A stretch of 64,000 nucleotides of DNA from Herbaspirillum robiniae (GCF_002213415.1 NZ_NJGU01000011.1:1-64000); one strand, 5' to 3'; positions 9,409 to 19,726 are shown, numbered from the stretch's first letter. Numbers and translations are program-made. The notes: generated by a model from the sequence alone, not told the origin.

Positions 9409-10788
9409 ATGCATATTCACATTCTCGGCATCTGCGGCACCTTCATGGGCGGCCTTGCCGTCCTGGCCAAGGAAGCCGGCCACAAGGTGACCGGCTGCGA
9501 CGCCAACGTCTACCCGCCGATGAGCACCCAGCTGGAGGCCCAGGGCATCGAGTTGATGCAGGGCTTCGACCCGGCCCAGGTGGACCAGAAGCCCGACCTG
9601 TTCGTCATCGGCAACGTGGTGTCGCGCGGCAACCCCCTGATGGAAGAGATCCTCAACCGCGGCTTGCCCTATGTTTCCGGCCCCGAATGGATCGGCCGTC
9701 ATATCCTGCAGGACAAATGGGTGCTGTCGGTCGCCGGCACGCACGGCAAGACCACCACCTCGGCCATGCTGGCCTGGGTGCTGGAGCATGCGGGCTACCA
9801 GCCGGGCTTCCTGATCGGCGGCGTGCCGATGAACTTCGGCATCTCCGCGCGCCTGGGTAGCGACGGCCACGGCGGCCCCTCGCCCTTCTTCGTGATCGAG
9901 GCCGACGAGTACGACACCGCCTTCTTCGACAAGCGCAGCAAGTTCGTGCACTACCGCACGCGCACCGCGATCCTGAACAACCTGGAATACGACCACGCCG
10001 ACATCTTCCCCGACCTGGCCGCCATCGAGACCCAGTTCCACCACCTGGTGCGCACCGTCCCTGGCATCGGCCGGCTGGTGGTCAACGGTCGCGAGCCGGC
10101 GCTGCAGCGCGTGGTCGCGCGCGGCTGCTGGAGCGGGCGCGAGGACTTCGGCGTGGCCGACGGCGCCGGCTGGTCGCTGGTGAACCATGACGACGGCCGT
10201 TTCGACGTGTTCTTCGACGGCCAGCCGCAAGGCACCGTGCAATGGGAGCTGACCGGCGAGCACAACCGCATGAATGCACTGGCCGCCATCGCCGCCGCGC
10301 GCCATGTCGGCGTCGCGCCGGCCCACGCGATCGAGGCGCTGGGCGCCTTCCAGAGCGTCAAGCGCCGCATGGAGCTGCGCGGCACCGCCGGCGGCGTGGC
10401 CGTGTACGACGATTTCGCCCACCATCCGACGGCGATCGCCACCACCGTGGCCGGCCTGCGCAAGAAGGTCGGCGACGCGCGCATCCTCGCGGTGCTGGAG
10501 CCGCGCTCCAACACCATGAAACTGGGCACCATGAAGGACGCGCTGCCGGGCAGCCTGGCCGACGCCGACCTGGTGTTCGGCTACGGCGCCAATGCCGGCC
10601 GCGATGCGCTGGGCTGGAACCTGTCCGAGGCGCTGGCGCCGCTGGGCGCCAAGGCGCAGGCCTTTGACGACCTGGGCGCGCTGGTGCAGGCGATCAAGGC
10701 GGCGGCGCAAGCCGGCGACCATGTGCTGGTGATGAGCAACGGCGGCTTCGGCGGCGTGCACCAGAAGATCCTGGACGCGCTGGCATGA
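9409..10788 (+). CDS. mpl: UDP-N-acetylmuramate:L-alanyl-gamma-D-glutamyl-meso-diaminopimelate ligase
   Basis: Mpl recycles cell-wall tripeptide by ligating it to UDP-MurNAc. The 459 residues match the family. The N-terminal MHIHILGICGTFMGGLA is the Mur-ligase dinucleotide-like start, GTHGKTT at 110-116 is the ATP-binding loop, and YDDFAHHPTAI in the C-terminal half is a Mpl/MurC hallmark. A -10-like TAAAAT (9377-9382) lies 27 bases before the ATG, without a clear -35. It overlaps the next gene by four bases (ATGA). anmK at 18526 also belongs to wall recycling. Confidence 0.96.
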   Translation: MHIHILGICGTFMGGLAVLAKEAGHKVTGCDANVYPPMSTQLEAQGIELMQGFDPAQVDQKPDLFVIGNVVSRGNPLMEEILNRGLPYVSGPEWIGRHILQDKWVLSVAGTHGKTTTSAMLAWVLEHAGYQPGFLIGGVPMNFGISARLGSDGHGGPSPFFVIEADEYDTAFFDKRSKFVHYRTRTAILNNLEYDHADIFPDLAAIETQFHHLVRTVPGIGRLVVNGREPALQRVVARGCWSGREDFGVADGAGWSLVNHDDGRFDVFFDGQPQGTVQWELTGEHNRMNALAAIAAARHVGVAPAHAIEALGAFQSVKRRMELRGTAGGVAVYDDFAHHPTAIATTVAGLRKKVGDARILAVLEPRSNTMKLGTMKDALPGSLADADLVFGYGANAGRDALGWNLSEALAPLGAKAQAFDDLGALVQAIKAAAQAGDHVLVMSNGGFGGVHQKILDALA

Positions 10789-11381
10789 TTCTCTACCTGC
10801 ACGGCTTTCGTTCCTCGCCGCAGTCGTTCAAGGCGCGGCTGATGGGGCAGCGCATGGGCGAGCTCGGCCTGCAGGAGCAGTACGCCTGCCCGCAGCTGCC
10901 GGCCTCGCCGGCCGGCGCCATCGCGCTGGCCGAGTCGCTGATCGAGGAGCGCGGCGCCGACATCGCGCGCCTGACCGTGGTCGGCTCTTCGCTGGGCGGC
11001 TTCTACGCGACCTGGCTGGCCGAGAAATACGGCTGCCGCGCGGTGCTGCTCAATCCGGCGGTCAAGCCGCCGCGCGAGCTGGAGTCCTACGTCGGCGTGA
11101 CCACGCAATACCATTCCGACGAGCCTTTCGAATTCAAGCGCGAATACGTCGACGAGCTGCGCGCGTTGATGGTCGAGCGCATCACGCGGCCGGAACGCTA
11201 CTTCCTGATCGCCGCCACCGGCGACGAAGTGCTGGACTGGCGCGAGATGGTGGCGCATTACCCCGGCGCGCGCCAGATCGTCATCGAGGGCAGCGACCAC
11301 GGCATCGCCGAGTTCGCCGACTATCTCGACGACGCGCTGGCCTTCTGCGGAGTCGATGCTTCGGGCAAGGCGGTGTCCTGA
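10785..11381 (+). CDS. yqiA: YqiA-like alpha/beta-hydrolase esterase (UPF0227)
   Basis: The 198-residue protein is a small alpha/beta-hydrolase. It shows the oxyanion-hole motif HGFRSSP (6-12), the nucleophile elbow VGSSLGG with Ser69, an acidic residue in ATGDEVLDW and the catalytic His in GSDHGIAEF. YqiA of E. coli cleaves short acyl esters; the natural substrate is unknown. It overlaps the mpl stop by ATGA and the ubiC start by one base, so the three genes are translationally coupled. Confidence 0.88.
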   Translation: MILYLHGFRSSPQSFKARLMGQRMGELGLQEQYACPQLPASPAGAIALAESLIEERGADIARLTVVGSSLGGFYATWLAEKYGCRAVLLNPAVKPPRELESYVGVTTQYHSDEPFEFKREYVDELRALMVERITRPERYFLIAATGDEVLDWREMVAHYPGARQIVIEGSDHGIAEFADYLDDALAFCGVDASGKAVS

Positions 11382-11986
11382 TGCCGCATTTCCCGGGCCG
11401 CGCCAACTGGATGGCGCATCCGCAGGCGCTGGCGTCGCTGCTGACGGCCGACGGCGACCTGATGCGGCGCACGCGCGCGTGGCTGGCCGACCCCGGCTCC
11501 ATGACGCTGAAACTGAAGGCGCGCACCCAGGACTTTTCGGTGCGCCTGCTGCGCCAACGCCCCGGCCCCATCCTGGCCGACGAGCATGACGCGCTGGGCG
11601 TGCCGGCGCGCAGCCGGGTGGTCGAGCGCGACGTGATCCTGCATTGCGACGGCCGGCCGGTGGTGTTCGGCCACACCGTGCTGTCGACCTCGTCGGTGAA
11701 GTCCGACTGGCCTTTTTTCAGCAAGCTGGGCACCACGCCCCTGGGCGCCAACCTGTTTTTCGATCCGCTGGTGGCGCGCAGCCCGATCTTTTATGCGCGC
11801 CTGCACGCCGGCCATCCGCTGATGCGCCGCATCGCGGCCGCGTTGCCGGGCGCGCTGCCGTCCACCCTGATGGCGCGCCGCTCGCTGTTCTCGCGCCGCG
11901 GCGGCGTGCTGATGGTCACTGATGTTTTCCTGCCGGCGCTGGAGGCGTTCATTCGTCCCGGCGCACGGTCCAAGCAAGATATATAG
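11381..11986 (+). CDS. ubiC: Chorismate lyase
   Basis: UbiC splits chorismate to 4-hydroxybenzoate and pyruvate, the entry to ubiquinone. The 201 residues carry family landmarks: RARTW-like start region (RRTRAWLADPGSMTLKL), VPARSRVVERDVIL, and SLFSRRGGVLMVTDVFLPAL near the end. The last motif covers the position of the E. coli catalytic Glu, here apparently Asp (TDVFLP), a judgement from memory that needs alignment. The start codon shares a base with the yqiA stop. No ubiA follows; an exoribonuclease gene does, nine bases on. Confidence 0.88.
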   Translation: MPHFPGRANWMAHPQALASLLTADGDLMRRTRAWLADPGSMTLKLKARTQDFSVRLLRQRPGPILADEHDALGVPARSRVVERDVILHCDGRPVVFGHTVLSTSSVKSDWPFFSKLGTTPLGANLFFDPLVARSPIFYARLHAGHPLMRRIAAALPGALPSTLMARRSLFSRRGGVLMVTDVFLPALEAFIRPGARSKQDI

Positions 11987-11995
11987 AAGCACACG

Positions 11996-14071
11996 ATGAA
12001 TTTACTGTTCGAAGAATCCGGCGACTTCAAGGCCGGCTCCATCATGACCCAGCAGGGCGAGTCCTATCAGGTCGAGATGGCCTCAGGCAAGCGCACCAAG
12101 GTCAAGTCCAAGGACGCGTTGCTGCAGTTCGCTTCGCCCTCGCCGCAGGAACTGCTGCAGCAGGCGCAGGCGATCGCCGACGAGGTCGACCTCGACTTCC
12201 TGTGGGAGGTCGCAGGTGAAGAGGAGTTCGGCTTCTCCGAACTGGCGGCCGAGTATTTCGGCCACGCGCCGTTGCCGCCGGAAGCGGCAGGCCTGCTGCT
12301 GCGCCTGCATACCGCGCCGGTCTATTTCTACAAGAAGGGCCGCGGCCGCTACAAGGCGGCGCCGCAGGCATCGCTGCAGGCCGCGCTGGCCGGGCTGGAA
12401 AAGAAGAAGCTGCAGCTGGCCGCGCAGGCCGCGTATGTCGAGGAGCTCAAGGCGAACAAGCTGCCCGAAGCCTTCAAGCCGATCGCGCTGCAGCTGTTGT
12501 TCAAGCCGGACAAGAACGGCATCGAATTCAAGGCGCTGGACGCCGCCGCCAAGGAGCTGCAGACCACGCCGCAGCGCCTGATGCTGGCCGCCGGCGGCGT
12601 CGCCTCGCCCAAGGAGCTGCACTACACCAAGTTCCTGTACGAATACTTCCCGCGCGGCACCGGTTTCCCGGCCATCGCCATTCCGCCGGCGACGACCGAC
12701 CTGCCCACCGCCGAGGTGCAGGCCTTCTCGATCGACGACGTCACCACCACCGAGATCGACGATGCGCTGTCGGTCACGCGCACCGCCGACGGCAAGCTGC
12801 GCGTGGGCATCCACATCGCCGCGCCGGGCCTGGCCATCAAGCGTGACGACGCCATCGACGCCATCGCCCGCGCACGCATGTCCACCGTCTACATGCCGGG
12901 CGAGAAGATCACCATGCTGCCCGACGACCTGGTCGCGGCCTACACGCTGGACGCCGGCGCCGCGCGTCCGGCGCTGTCGCTGTACGCCACGCTGGATCCC
13001 TCGAGCTGGGAAGTGCTGGCCACCGAGACCCGCGCCGAGCTGGTGCCGATCGCCGCCAACCTGCGCCACAACGACCTCGACGAACTGGTCACCGAAGAAG
13101 CGCTGGCGGCCAACACCGGCGACTATCTGCACAAGGAAGAGATCGGCCTGCTGTGGCAATGGGTGCAGCTGCTGGAGCAGGGCCGCATGGCCAAGCGCGA
13201 GAGCTTCGGCCTGCGCCCGGAACAGAACAACCGCGTCGACTTCAACTTCTACGTCGAGGACGACGTGGTCAGCATCGTGCGCCGCAAGCGCGGCGCGCCG
13301 CTGGACAAGATCGTGGCCGAGCTGATGATCTTCGCCAACAGCACCTGGGGCAAGCTGATGGCCGACCACGGCGTGCCGGGCATCTATCGCGCCCAGGGCG
13401 GCGGCGCCGGCGGCTGGGCCGCCAAGATGCAGGTGCGCATGGTCACGCACGCCGCGCCCCACCAGGGCCTGGGCGTGGACCAGTACGCGTGGAGCACCTC
13501 GCCGCTGCGTCGCTACACCGACCTGGTCAACCAGTGGCAGATCCTGGCCTGCATCGAGCACGGCGTGACCGCGCCGCTGGTGGCGCCGTTCAAGCCGCGC
13601 GACGCCGACCTGTTCGCCATCGTCTCCGGTTTCGACGCCGCGTACTCCGGCTATGCCGACTTCCAGTCCACCATGGAGCGCTACTGGTGCCTGCGCTGGC
13701 TGGCGCAGAAGGACGCGCGCCAGGTCGACGCCGTGGTGTTGAAGGACGAGATCCTGCGCCTGGCCGAGATCCCGCTGGTGCTGCGCATGCCCGGCTTGCC
13801 GACGTTGGCGCGCGGCCTGCAGGTCAGGCTCGACCTGCTGCGCTGGGACGAAGTCGACCTCACCGTCGAGGCGCGCTTGCTGGAAGTGCCGGCGGCGGCC
13901 GCGCAGGCGCTGGATGTGGACCTGGGCGACGAGGACGAGGAGTTGCTGGAAGGCATGGCGGCCGACGCCGCCGACGAAGGCGAGCCGGCTGCCGCGGCGG
14001 ATGCGCCGGCCGCGGCTGTTGCGGATGCGGCGGAAGACGGCGAAAACCGCGCCGCCGATGCGGCCCAATGA
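11996..14071 (+). CDS. RNB-domain exoribonuclease (RNase II family)
   Basis: The 691-residue protein should degrade RNA from the 3' end. The RNB domain covers about 225-560. The metal-site motif reads FSIDDVTTTEIDDALSV, giving Asp247, Glu253, Asp255 and Asp256; E. coli RNase II has Asp at the position of Glu253. TSPLRRYTDLVNQW (about 500-513) holds the catalytic Arg. The N-terminus (1-200) does not resemble the E. coli cold-shock domains closely, and the tail is an acidic, Ala-rich extension. The start lies 16 bases after AAGC without strong ribosome site. Confidence 0.88.
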   Translation: MNLLFEESGDFKAGSIMTQQGESYQVEMASGKRTKVKSKDALLQFASPSPQELLQQAQAIADEVDLDFLWEVAGEEEFGFSELAAEYFGHAPLPPEAAGLLLRLHTAPVYFYKKGRGRYKAAPQASLQAALAGLEKKKLQLAAQAAYVEELKANKLPEAFKPIALQLLFKPDKNGIEFKALDAAAKELQTTPQRLMLAAGGVASPKELHYTKFLYEYFPRGTGFPAIAIPPATTDLPTAEVQAFSIDDVTTTEIDDALSVTRTADGKLRVGIHIAAPGLAIKRDDAIDAIARARMSTVYMPGEKITMLPDDLVAAYTLDAGAARPALSLYATLDPSSWEVLATETRAELVPIAANLRHNDLDELVTEEALAANTGDYLHKEEIGLLWQWVQLLEQGRMAKRESFGLRPEQNNRVDFNFYVEDDVVSIVRRKRGAPLDKIVAELMIFANSTWGKLMADHGVPGIYRAQGGGAGGWAAKMQVRMVTHAAPHQGLGVDQYAWSTSPLRRYTDLVNQWQILACIEHGVTAPLVAPFKPRDADLFAIVSGFDAAYSGYADFQSTMERYWCLRWLAQKDARQVDAVVLKDEILRLAEIPLVLRMPGLPTLARGLQVRLDLLRWDEVDLTVEARLLEVPAAAAQALDVDLGDEDEELLEGMAADAADEGEPAAAADAPAAAVADAAEDGENRAADAAQ

Positions 14072-14126
14072 GCCGGTGCTGGCGTAGAATTGCTGCTTTG
14101 ATCACCGTCGGCCATCCGTACCCGTT

Positions 14127-15011
14127 GTGAACCTGTTCGCCCAACATCGTCTGCTGAGCTACGCGCTGGGCATCTCGCTGCTGGTGCACGGCGTGCTGCT
14201 CGCCGTGCATTTTGCCGCGCCCGATGCCTTCCGCCTCAAGCCGTCCGACCCGGAGCTGGAAGTCATCCTGGTCAACGCCAAGCACGACAAGAAGCCGGTC
14301 AACGCCGAGGCGCTGGCGCAGGCCAATCTCGACGGCGGCGGCAACGTCGACAAGGGGCGCGCCAAGTCGCCGCTGCCGGACATGAAGCGCCAGGAAACCG
14401 GCGACAGCGTCAAGGCCGCGCAGCGCCGCGTCACCGAGCTGGAAGAGCAGCAGCGCAAGATGCTGGCCCAGATGCAGCAGTCGCAGCAGCACGTGGCCAG
14501 CGCCGAGCAGCAGAAGCCCAAGGAGGATCCGCAGCTCAACGCGCGCGACATGCTGGAGACCGCCCGTGCGATGGCGCGCATGGAAGCCGAGGTCGCCAAG
14601 AACATCGAGGAATACAACAAGCGTCCCAAGAAGACCCAGATCACGCCCAGCACGCGCGAGGTGGGCTACGCCCAGTATTACAAGACGCTGCAGGACAAGA
14701 TCGAAAAGGTCGGCACGCTCAACTTCCCGAGCAAGGACGGCAAGAAACTGTACGGCGAGCTGCTGGTGATCATCGCGGTGTTCCAGGACGGCACCATCTA
14801 CGAGCGCGACGGCGGGGTGGTGGTCAAGACCAGTTCCGGCAATGCGGCGCTGGACCAGGCGGCGGTGGCCATCGTGCGCCGCTCGGCGCCGTTCGGCCGC
14901 TTCCCGGAGAACATGCGCACCACCGGCAAGGATGATGTATGGGAGATCGTGACGCGCTTTCGTTTCACGCGCGACCAGGGGCTGCAGACGCAAATAGGCG
15001 CCAACGGCTGA
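14127..15011 (+). CDS. TonB-like energy transducer protein
   Basis: The 294-residue protein has one N-terminal membrane segment (about 9-30), a long charged periplasmic region with a Glu/Gln-rich coiled coil (about 95-130) and a C-terminal TonB-like domain (about 190-285) with [16 protein letters not shown] and [18 protein letters not shown]. The Pro-rich EP/KP spacer of classic TonB is absent, so it may be a TonB paralogue or a TolA-like protein. No exbB or exbD is adjacent. Start is a GTG at 14127. aroE follows after 64 bases on the same strand. Confidence 0.78.
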   Translation: MNLFAQHRLLSYALGISLLVHGVLLAVHFAAPDAFRLKPSDPELEVILVNAKHDKKPVNAEALAQANLDGGGNVDKGRAKSPLPDMKRQETGDSVKAAQRRVTELEEQQRKMLAQMQQSQQHVASAEQQKPKEDPQLNARDMLETARAMARMEAEVAKNIEEYNKRPKKTQITPSTREVGYAQYYKTLQDKIEKVGTLNFPSKDGKKLYGELLVIIAVFQDGTIYERDGGVVVKTSSGNAALDQAAVAIVRRSAPFGRFPENMRTTGKDDVWEIVTRFRFTRDQGLQTQIGANG

Positions 15012-15075
15012 CCCGGGGCAGGACCAGGGCAGCGACCGACAACAAGACAGGCAAGAACGGAACAGGCGGACCAAC

Positions 15076-15900
15076 ATGGATGCATACGTCGTCATCGGCA
15101 ATCCGATTGCCCACAGCAAATCTCCCGAGATCCACGCGCAGTTCGCCGCGCAGACCGGCCAGCAGCTGAGCTACGAGCGCCTGCTGGCGCCGCTGCACGG
15201 CTTCAAGGCCAGCGTGCAGGTGTTCCAGCGACGCGGCGGACGCGGCGCCAACGTCACCGTCCCCTTCAAGCTCGAAGCGCACGCGCTGGCCGACACGCTC
15301 TCCGAGCGCGCGCGCCTGGCCGGCGCGGTCAACACGCTCAAGTTCGAGGACGGCAGGATCCACGGCGACAACACCGACGGCGCCGGACTGGTCACCGACA
15401 TCACCGTCAACGCCGGGCTGGCGCTGGGCGGCCGTCGCATCCTGCTGCTGGGCGCCGGCGGCGCCTCGCGCGGCGCGCTGCTGCCGCTGCTGGAACAACA
15501 ACCCGCCGAGCTGGTGATCGTCAACCGCACCCAGGCCAAGGCCGCCGAACTGGCCGCGCAGTTCGCCGAATACGGGCCGGTGAAAAGCGCCGCCTACGCG
15601 GAACTGGACGGCGCCTTCGACCTGATCGTCAACGCCACGTCGGCCAGCCTGTCGGACGACCTGCCGCCGCTGCCGACATCGGTCTACGGCGCCGAGACGC
15701 TGGCCTACGACATGATGTACGGCCGCCAGCCCACGGTGTTCATGCAAAGCGCGCAGCAGCACGGCGCCATCGCCCGCGACGGCCTGGGCATGCTGGTCGA
15801 GCAGGCGGCCGAGGCCTTCCTCATCTGGCGCGGCGTGCGGCCGGACACCTCAGACGTGTTCGCCGCGCTGCGCCGCCAGATGGCCGAGTTGGCCGAATAA
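15076..15900 (+). CDS. aroE: Shikimate dehydrogenase (NADP+)
   Basis: AroE reduces 3-dehydroshikimate to shikimate with NADPH. The 274 residues match the family. The substrate motif [10 protein letters not shown] (8-17), the catalytic Lys65 in NVTVPFK, Asn86 in AGAVNT and Asp101 in GDNTDG are all present, and [10 protein letters not shown] (about 127-136) is the NADP-binding loop. mtgA follows after 23 bases; the TonB-like gene precedes it. Confidence 0.96.
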   Translation: MDAYVVIGNPIAHSKSPEIHAQFAAQTGQQLSYERLLAPLHGFKASVQVFQRRGGRGANVTVPFKLEAHALADTLSERARLAGAVNTLKFEDGRIHGDNTDGAGLVTDITVNAGLALGGRRILLLGAGGASRGALLPLLEQQPAELVIVNRTQAKAAELAAQFAEYGPVKSAAYAELDGAFDLIVNATSASLSDDLPPLPTSVYGAETLAYDMMYGRQPTVFMQSAQQHGAIARDGLGMLVEQAAEAFLIWRGVRPDTSDVFAALRRQMAELAE

Positions 15901-15923
15901 GCGGAGCGCCCTGGAACCGGCAC

Positions 15924-16631
15924 ATGAAATCCGTTCGCAAGCTGCTGCTCTGGATCATCCTCGTCCCCATCGCCTGCGTGCTGTTGCTGCAGGCGTATTT
16001 CTTCCTCCAGATCTGGTGGTGGGTGGACCACAATCCCGGCTCCACCAGCTTCATGCGCCAGCAGCTGTCCATCCTGCGCGAGAAGGATCCCAACGCACAG
16101 CTGCAGTTCAGGTGGGTGCCGTACGCGCGCATCAACAACAACCTCAAGCGCGCCATCATCGCTTCCGAGGACTCCAACTTCTCCGAGCATGACGGCATCG
16201 ACTGGGACGCCCTGCAACGCGCCTACGAGAAGAACGAGAAGAAGGGCAAGGTGGTCGCCGGCGGCTCCACCATCACCCAGCAGCTGGCCAAGAACCTGTT
16301 CCTCTCGGGCGAGCGCAGCTACCTGCGCAAGGGCCAGGAATTCATCATCACCTACATGCTCGAAGCGCTGATGGACAAGCAGCGCATCTTCGAGATCTAC
16401 CTCAACGTGGTCGAGTGGGGCAACGGCGTGTTCGGCGCCGAGGCGGCGGCCCAGCACTACTACCGCACCAGCGCCGCCAACCTCGGGGCCGAGCAGGCCG
16501 CCCGGCTGGCGGTGATGCTGCCGCGTCCGCGCTTCTACGACCGCAACCGCGGATCGGGCTACCTGGCCGCGCGCAGCGGACTGATCCTGCGGCGCATGAA
16601 CGCGGCCACGCTGCCGCCCACGCACAAGTAA
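15924..16631 (+). CDS. mtgA: Monofunctional biosynthetic peptidoglycan transglycosylase
   Basis: MtgA polymerises lipid II into glycan strands. The 235-residue protein has an N-terminal membrane anchor (about 9-30) followed by a GT51 domain. [13 protein letters not shown] (81-93) contains catalytic Glu82, and [16 protein letters not shown] (113-128) is the second family signature. [26 protein letters not shown] is diagnostic of the family (only part quoted here by position, about 138-160). It follows aroE closely, an order common in betaproteobacteria. Confidence 0.95.
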   Translation: MKSVRKLLLWIILVPIACVLLLQAYFFLQIWWWVDHNPGSTSFMRQQLSILREKDPNAQLQFRWVPYARINNNLKRAIIASEDSNFSEHDGIDWDALQRAYEKNEKKGKVVAGGSTITQQLAKNLFLSGERSYLRKGQEFIITYMLEALMDKQRIFEIYLNVVEWGNGVFGAEAAAQHYYRTSAANLGAEQAARLAVMLPRPRFYDRNRGSGYLAARSGLILRRMNAATLPPTHK

Positions 16632-16824
16632 ATCCGCGTCTTCGCGCTGGCCATACGGCCGGCCCATGACAGGCGCATGACATCGCCATGCGGGCATGCG
16701 CCGAGCTTGCCTGCGGCTGGGGTTGAACGTACACTTGCGCTCGTTCCGCGCATGTCCGGCAATCCAGCCAGCCGCAAGCGCCAGCGCACTTCAGATTCCC
16801 CAGCGTTCCAGCCAGCGAGAGCCC

Positions 16825-17790
16825 ATGATCAATGTATTCGTGTTGCAAAACGGACGACTCAGCCAGGTCAACATCGACAGCCGCGCCGATCTGGAACAGG
16901 CAACGCCGGTCTGGGTCGACCTGACGGAACCGAACGACGAGGAACGCGCCTGGGTCAAGAGCATCTACGGCGTGACGCTGCCCGACGAAGACGAATTCAG
17001 CGACATCGAGGCCTCGGCCCGTTACTTCGAAGCCGAGAACGGCGACCTGCACCTGCGCACCGACTTCTTGTTCGAGGGCGACGACGACGCCTCCTCGACC
17101 ATGACCGTGGCCTTCATCCTGGCCCGCAACATCCTGTTCTCGGTGCATGCCGAAGACCTGCCGGTGTTTCGCCTGGTGCGCATGCGCGCGCGCTCGCGCC
17201 CCGGCTCCATCGGCGACTACCGCGACGTGCTGCTGGACCTCTACGAGACTGACGCCGAATACTCCGCCGATGCGCTCGAAGGCATCTACCAGAAGCTCGA
17301 AGCGGTCAGCACCAGCGTGCTGAAAAAGAGCCTGTCCGACCAGGCCGCCGCAGAGGTGCTCAACACCATCGCGCACGAGGAAGACCTGAACGGCCGCATC
17401 CGCCGCAACATGATGGACACGCGCCGCGCGGTCAGCTTCCTGATGCGCGGGCGCCTGCTCAGCTCCGAGCAGTTCGAGGACGCGCGCCAGATCTTGCGCG
17501 ACATCGAATCGCTGGACGGTCACACCGCCTTCTTGTTCGACAAGATCAACTTCCTGATGGACGCCACGGTCGGCTTCATCAACATCAACCAGAACAAGAT
17601 CATCAAGATCTTCTCGGTGGCCTCGGTGGCGTTCCTGCCGCCCACGCTGATCGCCAGCATCTACGGCATGAACTTCAAGTGGATGCCGGAGCTGGAATGG
17701 CCGATCGGCTACCCGATCGCCATCCTGATGATGGTGGGCTCGGCGATCGCGCCGTTCTGGTATTTCCGTCGCCGCGGCTGGCTCAATTGA
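16825..17790 (+). CDS. corA: CorA family magnesium/divalent cation transporter
   Basis: The 321-residue protein is a CorA channel for Mg2+ (possibly Co2+ or Ni2+). A long acidic cytoplasmic domain is followed by two C-terminal membrane helices; the selectivity motif YGMNF is at about 280-284, and the short loop FKWMPELEWP and positively charged C-terminus (RRRGWLN) fit the topology. I use the ATG at 16825, since the longer frame from 16696 adds an unrelated leader. Expression may be independent, with 193 bases of non-coding DNA upstream. Confidence 0.93.
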   Translation: MINVFVLQNGRLSQVNIDSRADLEQATPVWVDLTEPNDEERAWVKSIYGVTLPDEDEFSDIEASARYFEAENGDLHLRTDFLFEGDDDASSTMTVAFILARNILFSVHAEDLPVFRLVRMRARSRPGSIGDYRDVLLDLYETDAEYSADALEGIYQKLEAVSTSVLKKSLSDQAAAEVLNTIAHEEDLNGRIRRNMMDTRRAVSFLMRGRLLSSEQFEDARQILRDIESLDGHTAFLFDKINFLMDATVGFININQNKIIKIFSVASVAFLPPTLIASIYGMNFKWMPELEWPIGYPIAILMMVGSAIAPFWYFRRRGWLN

Positions 17791-17940
17791 ACCGGCGCTG
17801 AACCGGCGTTGAGCCGGCGGCTTCATGTCTGCTGACGGCGACGTCTCTGCTTTTCTGACAACAATTCCGGCAGTTCTCCGATGCCGCGCGCGCAGCGCGC
17901 GGCGCACACTGGTCCCATCAAAATGGAGAAGGAGACAGCC

Positions 17941-18408
17941 ATGTCCGCCAAACACCACTACACCTCCCTGGCCGTCGTCAGCCTCAGCTTCGCCGGCATC
18001 CTGTTCGGTTGCGCCAGCCCGCAGCAGCCCTACGGCGCGGCGCCGCAGTCGCAAAGCTATGAGCGCGTGGCCTCCTACAACGGCACCGGCGTGGTCGAAT
18101 CCATCGAAGTCACCCACAAGGAAAGCAGCGGCGTGGCAGGCACCGTGATCGGCGGCGTGGCGGGCGCCCTGGTGGGCAGCACCATCGGCGGCGGCACCGG
18201 CCAGGCAGTGGCTACCGTCGCCGGCGCGGCCGGCGGCGCCTACGCCGGCAACAAGATCCAGCGCAACAACTCGGCCGGCAAGCAGATCTACAACATCCGC
18301 GTGCGCATGAGCGACGGCTCGCTGCAGACCTTTGCGCAGGAAGACAATACCGACTTCCGCGTGGGCGACCGCGTGCGCCTGGACGACGGCAAGATCTCGC
18401 GTTATTGA
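17941..18408 (+). CDS. Glycine-zipper outer-membrane lipoprotein (SlyB / 17-kDa antigen type)
   Basis: The 155-residue protein has a lipoprotein signal with the lipobox LFGC (Cys24). A glycine zipper at about 62-105 (GTVIGGVAGALVGSTIGGG and following) should insert in the membrane, and a C-terminal soluble domain ends DGKISRY. This is the SlyB/Rickettsia 17-kDa antigen architecture, which supports the outer membrane. The ATG at 17941 follows GGAGAAGGAGACAGCC, a strong ribosome site; the upstream frame to 17881 is ignored. A perfect terminator follows. Confidence 0.88.
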   Translation: MSAKHHYTSLAVVSLSFAGILFGCASPQQPYGAAPQSQSYERVASYNGTGVVESIEVTHKESSGVAGTVIGGVAGALVGSTIGGGTGQAVATVAGAAGGAYAGNKIQRNNSAGKQIYNIRVRMSDGSLQTFAQEDNTDFRVGDRVRLDDGKISRY

Positions 18409-18467
18409 GGCCTTTGAGGTCATTGCGCTCGACTCCGGCCTGCCGACGGCAAGCCGGTGAGCCCATG

Positions 18468-18496
18468 AAAAATCCCCGCCTTGGCGGGGATTTTTG
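18468..18496. terminator. Bidirectional terminator between the lipoprotein gene and anmK
   Basis: A 13-bp perfect inverted repeat AAAAATCCCCGCC / GGCGGGGATTTTT with a two-base centre has A/T tracts on both sides and sits between convergent genes. Confidence 0.9.
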
Positions 18497-18525
18497 TTTG
18501 CGCAACGCATGCGCGCAGTTCAACG

Positions 18526-19653
18526 TCAGGCCGGATAGAGCGCCCCAAGCACACGCAAGCCGCGCGCCCCGGTCACGGCCGGCAGGTTGCCCGGCCGGCG
18601 CAGGTCGAAGCGGCGCGCCAGCCAGGCGAAGGCCAGCGCCTCCACATGGTTGGGCGCCACGCCCAGCGCCGCCGTCGACTGCACTTTCGCGCGGCCTTCC
18701 AGCGCCTGGCGCAGCAGCCGCATCAGGAAGCCGTTCTCGGCGCCGCCGCCGCAGACGAAGACCTGGCGCGCATCCGGCGCGTGGCCGCGGATCGCATCGG
18801 CGATGGTGCCGGCGCTCAGCATGGCCAGCGTGGCCTGCACGTCGGCCGGCGCCACCGGCTCGCCGGTGCGCAGCAGTGCGGCCTGCAGCCAGTCGAGGTG
18901 GAACAGGTCGCGCCCCGAGCTCTTGGGCGGCGCCTGGGTGAAGAAGCTCTCCGCGCGCAGCTGCGCCAGCAGGCCCGCATGCACCGTCCCGCTCGCGCCC
19001 CAGTCGCCGTTGGCGTCGTAGCTGCGGCCCTGGTGCAGCAGGATCCAGCCGTCCATCAGCGCGTTGCCGGGGCCGGTGTCGAAGCCGGACGTGCCGGACT
19101 GCGCCCCGGCCGGCAGGATGCTGACATTGGCGATGCCGCCGATGTTGACCACCACGCGCGACTCGTTCTCGTCGCCGAAGATGGCGCGGTGGAAGGCCGG
19201 CACCAGCGGCGCGCCCTGGCCGCCGGCGGCGACGTCGCGGCTGCGGAAGTCCGCCGCCACGTCGATGGCGCACAGCTCGGCCAGCAGCGCCGGATTGTTG
19301 GTCTGGCGCGTGAAGCCCAGTTCGGGACGGTGGCGGATGGTCTGGCCGTGCACGCCGACCATGCGGATGTCGGCCGCGGATTTGCCGCTTTGCCGCAGCA
19401 GCTGCGTCACGCAGTCGGCGTAATGCACCGCCAGCGCATTGGCGGCCAGGGCTTCGCGTTCGATCTCGTTGGGGCCGGAGGCCTGCAGCACCATCAGGTC
19501 GGCGCGCAGGTGCTCGGGGAAGGGCACGTAGGCCGCGGCCAGCGTGGCCGAGACGGCATCGTCGCCGGCCGCGAAGTCGGCCAGCACGCCGTCGACGCCG
19601 TCCAGGCTGGTGCCGGACATGAGGCCGATGTAAAGGGTGGAAGTATCAGGCAT
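18526..19653 (-). CDS. anmK: Anhydro-N-acetylmuramic acid kinase
   Basis: AnmK hydrolyses and phosphorylates anhydro-MurNAc to MurNAc-6-phosphate during wall recycling. The 375 residues match the family. [13 protein letters not shown] (10-22) is the ATP-binding start, and [10 protein letters not shown] and [13 protein letters not shown] (middle third) are family signatures with the catalytic Asp. I use the ATG at 19653; a TTG nine bases upstream is also possible. Neither has a clear ribosome site. It is downstream of the M23 peptidase on the same strand (73 bases). Confidence 0.95.
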   Translation of the reverse strand: MPDTSTLYIGLMSGTSLDGVDGVLADFAAGDDAVSATLAAAYVPFPEHLRADLMVLQASGPNEIEREALAANALAVHYADCVTQLLRQSGKSAADIRMVGVHGQTIRHRPELGFTRQTNNPALLAELCAIDVAADFRSRDVAAGGQGAPLVPAFHRAIFGDENESRVVVNIGGIANVSILPAGAQSGTSGFDTGPGNALMDGWILLHQGRSYDANGDWGASGTVHAGLLAQLRAESFFTQAPPKSSGRDLFHLDWLQAALLRTGEPVAPADVQATLAMLSAGTIADAIRGHAPDARQVFVCGGGAENGFLMRLLRQALEGRAKVQSTAALGVAPNHVEALAFAWLARRFDLRRPGNLPAVTGARGLRVLGALYPA

Positions 19654-19726
19654 GGCGCGCAAAAAAGAAAAGGGCGGTCGCTGATTCTACAGCGGGGCCG
19701 CCCCGGGTTCCGATATGTGCCGGCGA

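Noticed and set aside
9235..10761. A 508-codon open frame opposite mpl
   Set aside because: Antisense shadow; mpl has all its family motifs on the plus strand.
12083..14068. A 661-codon open frame opposite the exoribonuclease gene
   Set aside because: Antisense shadow of a high-GC gene with clear RNB motifs.
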